64,000 nt of DNA, taken from positions 124,001 through 188,000 of the forward strand of contig CAVPDQ010000027.1 in assembly GCA_963702685.1 (NCBI GenBank), written 5' to 3'. A model generated the notes under the pieces. The model saw only the letters and a program-made list of their open reading frames with translations, did not search any database and was not told the DNA's origin. The position numbers were made by a program, and so were the translations under genes. Within the stretch, counting starts at the first letter, position 1, and each line of letters begins with the position of its first letter. This DNA is from AP-15 sp963702685. Its GTDB lineage: Bacteria; Pseudomonadota; Alphaproteobacteria; ATCC43930; CGMCC-115725. Of this stretch, positions 61,826-64,000 are shown piece by piece.

Positions 61826-62053
61826 TGTCTACCGCCCTCATAGGTAATACAGGTGCCTATTTCGTAGCGGCTCGTCTTAGCGCATTGGGCCTCATTTGCG
61901 CTCCAATTTTTGCACATCATCGCCAAATACTACGGAGATGGCGATCCCGAGACTTGGCGTTGGCCCCGCTATCATGAACTTGTCGAGAATCTTGAGCCTT
62001 ATAAGGACGCCTTTGATCTCATATTACGCCATACGAATCGGGGAAGCGCGTAG
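61826..62053 (+). pseudogene. Relic of an unidentified gene (N- and C-terminal scraps)
   Basis: The stretch begins with ATG 61826 behind AGGA and reads MSTALIGNTGAY, after which a lost base would give FVAARLSALGL. Further on, a different frame reads ALQFLHIIAKYYGDGDPETW and RWPRYHELVENLEPYKDAFD to a stop at 62051-62053. The opening resembles the start (IGNTGEYFVAAEL-like) of a family of predicted nuclease-like proteins; the rest is likely the C-terminus after an internal deletion. The identification rests on short matches. Confidence 0.4.
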
Positions 62054-62056
62054 CGC

Positions 62057-62133
62057 GTAGGGCGGATGAGCGAAGCGTAATCCGCCATTTGGGCGCTGAT
62101 ATCGGCGGAATGTGCTTTGCTTTTCCGCCCTAC
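62057..62133. repeat. Palindromic intergenic repeat with GTAGGGCGGA/TCCGCCCTAC ends
   Basis: This 77-base element begins GTAGGGCGGA and ends TCCGCCCTAC, with an inner hairpin GGCGGAT-N12-ATCCGCC. The core with GAGCGAAGCGTAATCCGCC is a widespread proteobacterial intergenic repeat type. It abuts the gene relic and ends 22 bases before the thiolase-fold gene. Confidence 0.75.
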
Positions 62134-62155
62134 AGGTCGGATGAGGACGACAAGA

Positions 62156-63340
62156 ATGTGGGAGAACCGGTGCAAGGTTGCGGTCAGCGGCGTCGGCTAT
62201 TCCAAGGTCACGCGTTCGGCCGAGATGCCGCTCGCGGCGCATGCGCTCGCTGCGGTCGAAGAGGCGGTCGCCGATTCCGGGTTGAGAATGGCCGACATCG
62301 ACGGGCTGGCGACCTATCCCGAATTGCCGGCGACCGGACACGCGGAGGTGGACGGCATCTCGGTCGTGTCGGTCAATTGCATGATGGCGATGCTGAAATT
62401 GCCAAACCTCGCCTGGCATATCCAGGTCGGCACGGTGAATATCGGGGGTGCGGTGCAGCAGGCGGTCAACGCGCTCCTCGCCGGGGTGTGCAAATACGCG
62501 GTCGTGTGGCGGGCGATGCACAACCCGCGCGGCACCTACCAGAACTTGCCGAGCGGCATGGCGGCCGGTGCCGCGCAATTCACCGCGCCCTACGGCTTTG
62601 GCGGGCCGGGGCAGGGCATGGCGGTCGCCTATGCAAGATGGCTCGAGCGAAACCACCAGAACCGCGAGAAGATGGCGACCCTCGCCGTGACCCAGCGCCG
62701 CCACACCCAGCACACTCCGCAGGCGTATTTCTACGGCACGCCATTGTCGCGCGAGGACTATTTGAATTCGCGGATGGTCGCCTATCCGTTTTGCCTCTTT
62801 GATTGCGACATCCCGGTGCAGGGGGCGGTGGCGATCGTGCTGACGACCGCCGAGCGGGCGCGCGATCTGAAGCCTCGCCCCGCCTACCTCGCCGGCTATG
62901 GCCAGCGGCTCCATTTCGAGGTGGCGGGTCGCATCGGCAGCCTCGCCGACTACATGGAGGGCGGCCGCAGCTCGGCAAAGCTGACCTGGGAGCGCTCCGG
63001 CTTTGGCCCCAAGGACGTCGATGTCGCCCAGATCTATGACGGCTTTTCAGCCTCGGTCATCTACGGCCTCGAAAGCTACGGGTTTTGCGGAGAAGGCGAG
63101 GCGCTCGATTTTATCCAGGACGGGCACATCGAGCTCGACGGCGACTTGCCGCTCAACACCTTTGGCGGCAGCCTCGGCACCGGCCGCATCCACGGCCTGT
63201 GGCATATCATCGAGGGTGCCTTGCAGGCCTCGGGCCGCGCCGGCCCCCGCCAGGTCAAGGACGCCAACGTCTCGTTTGTCGGCGCCAGCGCCCCGATCGT
63301 GACCGGCACAACCTTCATTTTCGTGCGCGAGCCTTATTGA
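62156..63340 (+). CDS. Thiolase-fold lipid-transfer/acyl-CoA protein lacking the nucleophilic Cys
   Basis: This 394-residue protein has a thiolase fold (VAVSGVGYSKVTRSAEMPLA, DVDVAQIYDGFSASVIYGLE, NTFGGSLGTGRIHGLWHIIE). The block aligned with the thiolase active site TVNRVCGSG reads TVNIGGAVQ here, so the catalytic cysteine is replaced by Gly98. That fits non-thiolytic members such as Ltp2-like aldolases, which pair with DUF35 subunits, better than true thiolases. The DUF35 gene lies upstream, but a relic and a repeat separate them. ATG 62156 follows GAGGACGACAAG. The substrate is unknown. Confidence 0.82.
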   Translation: MWENRCKVAVSGVGYSKVTRSAEMPLAAHALAAVEEAVADSGLRMADIDGLATYPELPATGHAEVDGISVVSVNCMMAMLKLPNLAWHIQVGTVNIGGAVQQAVNALLAGVCKYAVVWRAMHNPRGTYQNLPSGMAAGAAQFTAPYGFGGPGQGMAVAYARWLERNHQNREKMATLAVTQRRHTQHTPQAYFYGTPLSREDYLNSRMVAYPFCLFDCDIPVQGAVAIVLTTAERARDLKPRPAYLAGYGQRLHFEVAGRIGSLADYMEGGRSSAKLTWERSGFGPKDVDVAQIYDGFSASVIYGLESYGFCGEGEALDFIQDGHIELDGDLPLNTFGGSLGTGRIHGLWHIIEGALQASGRAGPRQVKDANVSFVGASAPIVTGTTFIFVREPY

Positions 63341-63390
63341 GGCAGCAGCGGCGAGCGCCGCGAGCCGGGGCTAAATCGGCCGCACGGTGG

Positions 63391-63600
63391 TCAATTGGGC
63401 CAGCAGCCGGCGTTACGCCATTTGCCGTGCTTGGCATAGTGCCCCGCTTCGTAATGATAGCCGGCCGGGCATTCCTGCGCTGCGAGGACGACCGCGGCGG
63501 CGGCGGCCCGGCGGGTCGACTGCTCCGGCGGCGTCTTGGCCATGGAGGTGACGCCGCAGAGGCATAAGAAGCCGATCAGCGCCAGCCGCGATGCATGCAT
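63391..63600 (-). CDS. Small secreted protein
   Basis: This 69-residue protein has a signal peptide (LALIGFLCLCGVTSMA) and a mature part with ECPAGYHYEAGHYAKHGKWR and a closing AGCWPN, giving two cysteines likely to form a disulfide. I know no function for it. It lies 33 bases downstream of the CBS-BON gene on the same strand and could share its transcript. Confidence 0.55.
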   Translation of the reverse strand: MHASRLALIGFLCLCGVTSMAKTPPEQSTRRAAAAAVVLAAQECPAGYHYEAGHYAKHGKWRNAGCWPN

Positions 63601-63633
63601 GCTGTCTCCTCCTGCTCGAAAGGCCGCCGCCGC

Positions 63634-64000
63634 TCAACGGGAAGCGGGCTTCTCTGCCGGCCGCTCCGGCGGCGGCTCGATGACCGTGCCGGAAACCGGC
63701 TCGACCCAGACGAGGCGGTCTGCGACGGCCTTGACACCCGGCACGTTCTCGGCGGCGACGCGCAGCGCCTCGCGCTCCTTCTCCTCGAAGATGACCCCGT
63801 TCAGCTCGACCACACCGTTCGATACCGTAACCGAGAGGCCGGAGCGCGGCGCCCAGGCGGCCCGCGCCAGCTCGACCAGAACGCGCTCGCGGATCTCGTC
63901 GTCGCCAGCGGTCGCCGAGCTTTCCCGGTCGAGAGCGCGGGCCAGCGCGGCGATCAAATCGGCGCGGCTGACGATGCCGACCAGGATGCCGCGCTCGACC
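63634..64000 (-). CDS. Partial CBS-BON domain protein (5' end outside window)
   Basis: The frame is open to the right edge of the window. Its first visible residues (ERGILVGIVSRADLIAALAR) are the end of a CBS domain, followed by a BON domain (EIRERVLVELARAAWAPRSG, LSVTVSNGVVELNGVI, AENVPGVKAVADRLVWVEP) and a short proline-rich tail. CBS pairs sense adenosine nucleotides, and BON domains bind membranes or lipids. Such proteins are common in alphaproteobacteria without a settled role. Confidence 0.8.
   Translation of the reverse strand, partial: VERGILVGIVSRADLIAALARALDRESSATAGDDEIRERVLVELARAAWAPRSGLSVTVSNGVVELNGVIFEEKEREALRVAAENVPGVKAVADRLVWVEPVSGTVIEPPPERPAEKPASR

Overview
The window is GC-rich, gene-dense DNA that reads as an alphaproteobacterial chromosome, most likely from a Rhodospirillales-like lineage (inference; no rRNA is present). 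The grounds are the order purS-purQ-purL-bolA-grxD, a DUF1476/zeta ATPase-inhibitor gene, the block ppdK-glyS-glyQ-S49 peptidase-tRNA methyltransferase-DUF2007-polyprenyl synthase, a DivK-like regulator, and frequent GTG/TTG starts with stop-start overlaps.

Layout. 0-6.3 kb: a beta-propeller gene cut by the window edge, then a leftward purine operon (purS, purQ, purL) ending in bolA and a monothiol glutaredoxin, then NRDE and DUF1476 genes. 6.4-16.7 kb: an accessory stretch with three leftward winged-helix/TolB-like/TPR regulators, two of them frameshifted, alternating with two rightward paralogous 541-residue exported TPR proteins, a Cache-domain protein and an ABC-type binding protein. Both TPR genes lie behind a near-ideal CRP-type palindrome. 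16.8-20.2 kb: a candidate thiosulfate/sulfur module (TauE/SafE transporter, Tat-exported DsrE-like protein, dihaem cytochrome, TsdA-like dihaem cytochrome). 20.4-28.5 kb: a TauD-type dioxygenase, RlpA, a cupin, two tandem repeat-rich exported proteins and a frameshifted dihaem peroxidase-like gene. 28.5-37.4 kb: a fourth winged-helix/TPR regulator (membrane-anchored), an L,D-transpeptidase, a DUF433/DUF5615 pair, a broken PEP-mutase-family gene, an RluA-type pseudouridine synthase, a MetX-like hydrolase and a VapBC pair.

37.5-43.2 kb: a leftward, translationally coupled envelope-polysaccharide cluster (GT9, GT2, two GT4-like, asparagine-synthase-like). 43.3-53.5 kb: conserved housekeeping genes (ygfZ, ppdK, glyS, glyQ, S49 peptidase, TrmN6-like, polyprenyl diphosphate synthase). 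53.6-56.0 kb: tRNA-Pro(CGG), a decayed GxxExxY gene, a DivK-like regulator, an intact GxxExxY gene inside inverted repeats, and a receiver-cyclase fusion. 56.2-60.4 kb: rpmI-rplT-pheS-pheT with an attenuator-like hairpin. 60.5-64.0 kb: a double CDGSH protein, a lipoprotein, a DUF35/thiolase-fold pair split by a gene relic and a palindromic repeat, a small secreted protein and a partial CBS-BON gene.

Systems of interest. CRP-type boxes occur before three TPR-family genes, and the window also encodes a class III cyclase; a cAMP-CRP link is plausible but unproven. The sulfur module and the GxxExxY element with its inverted repeats are the other leading candidates. Caution: at least nine genes carry frameshifts, including the normally essential glyQ and glyS, so part of the apparent gene decay is probably sequencing or assembly error.
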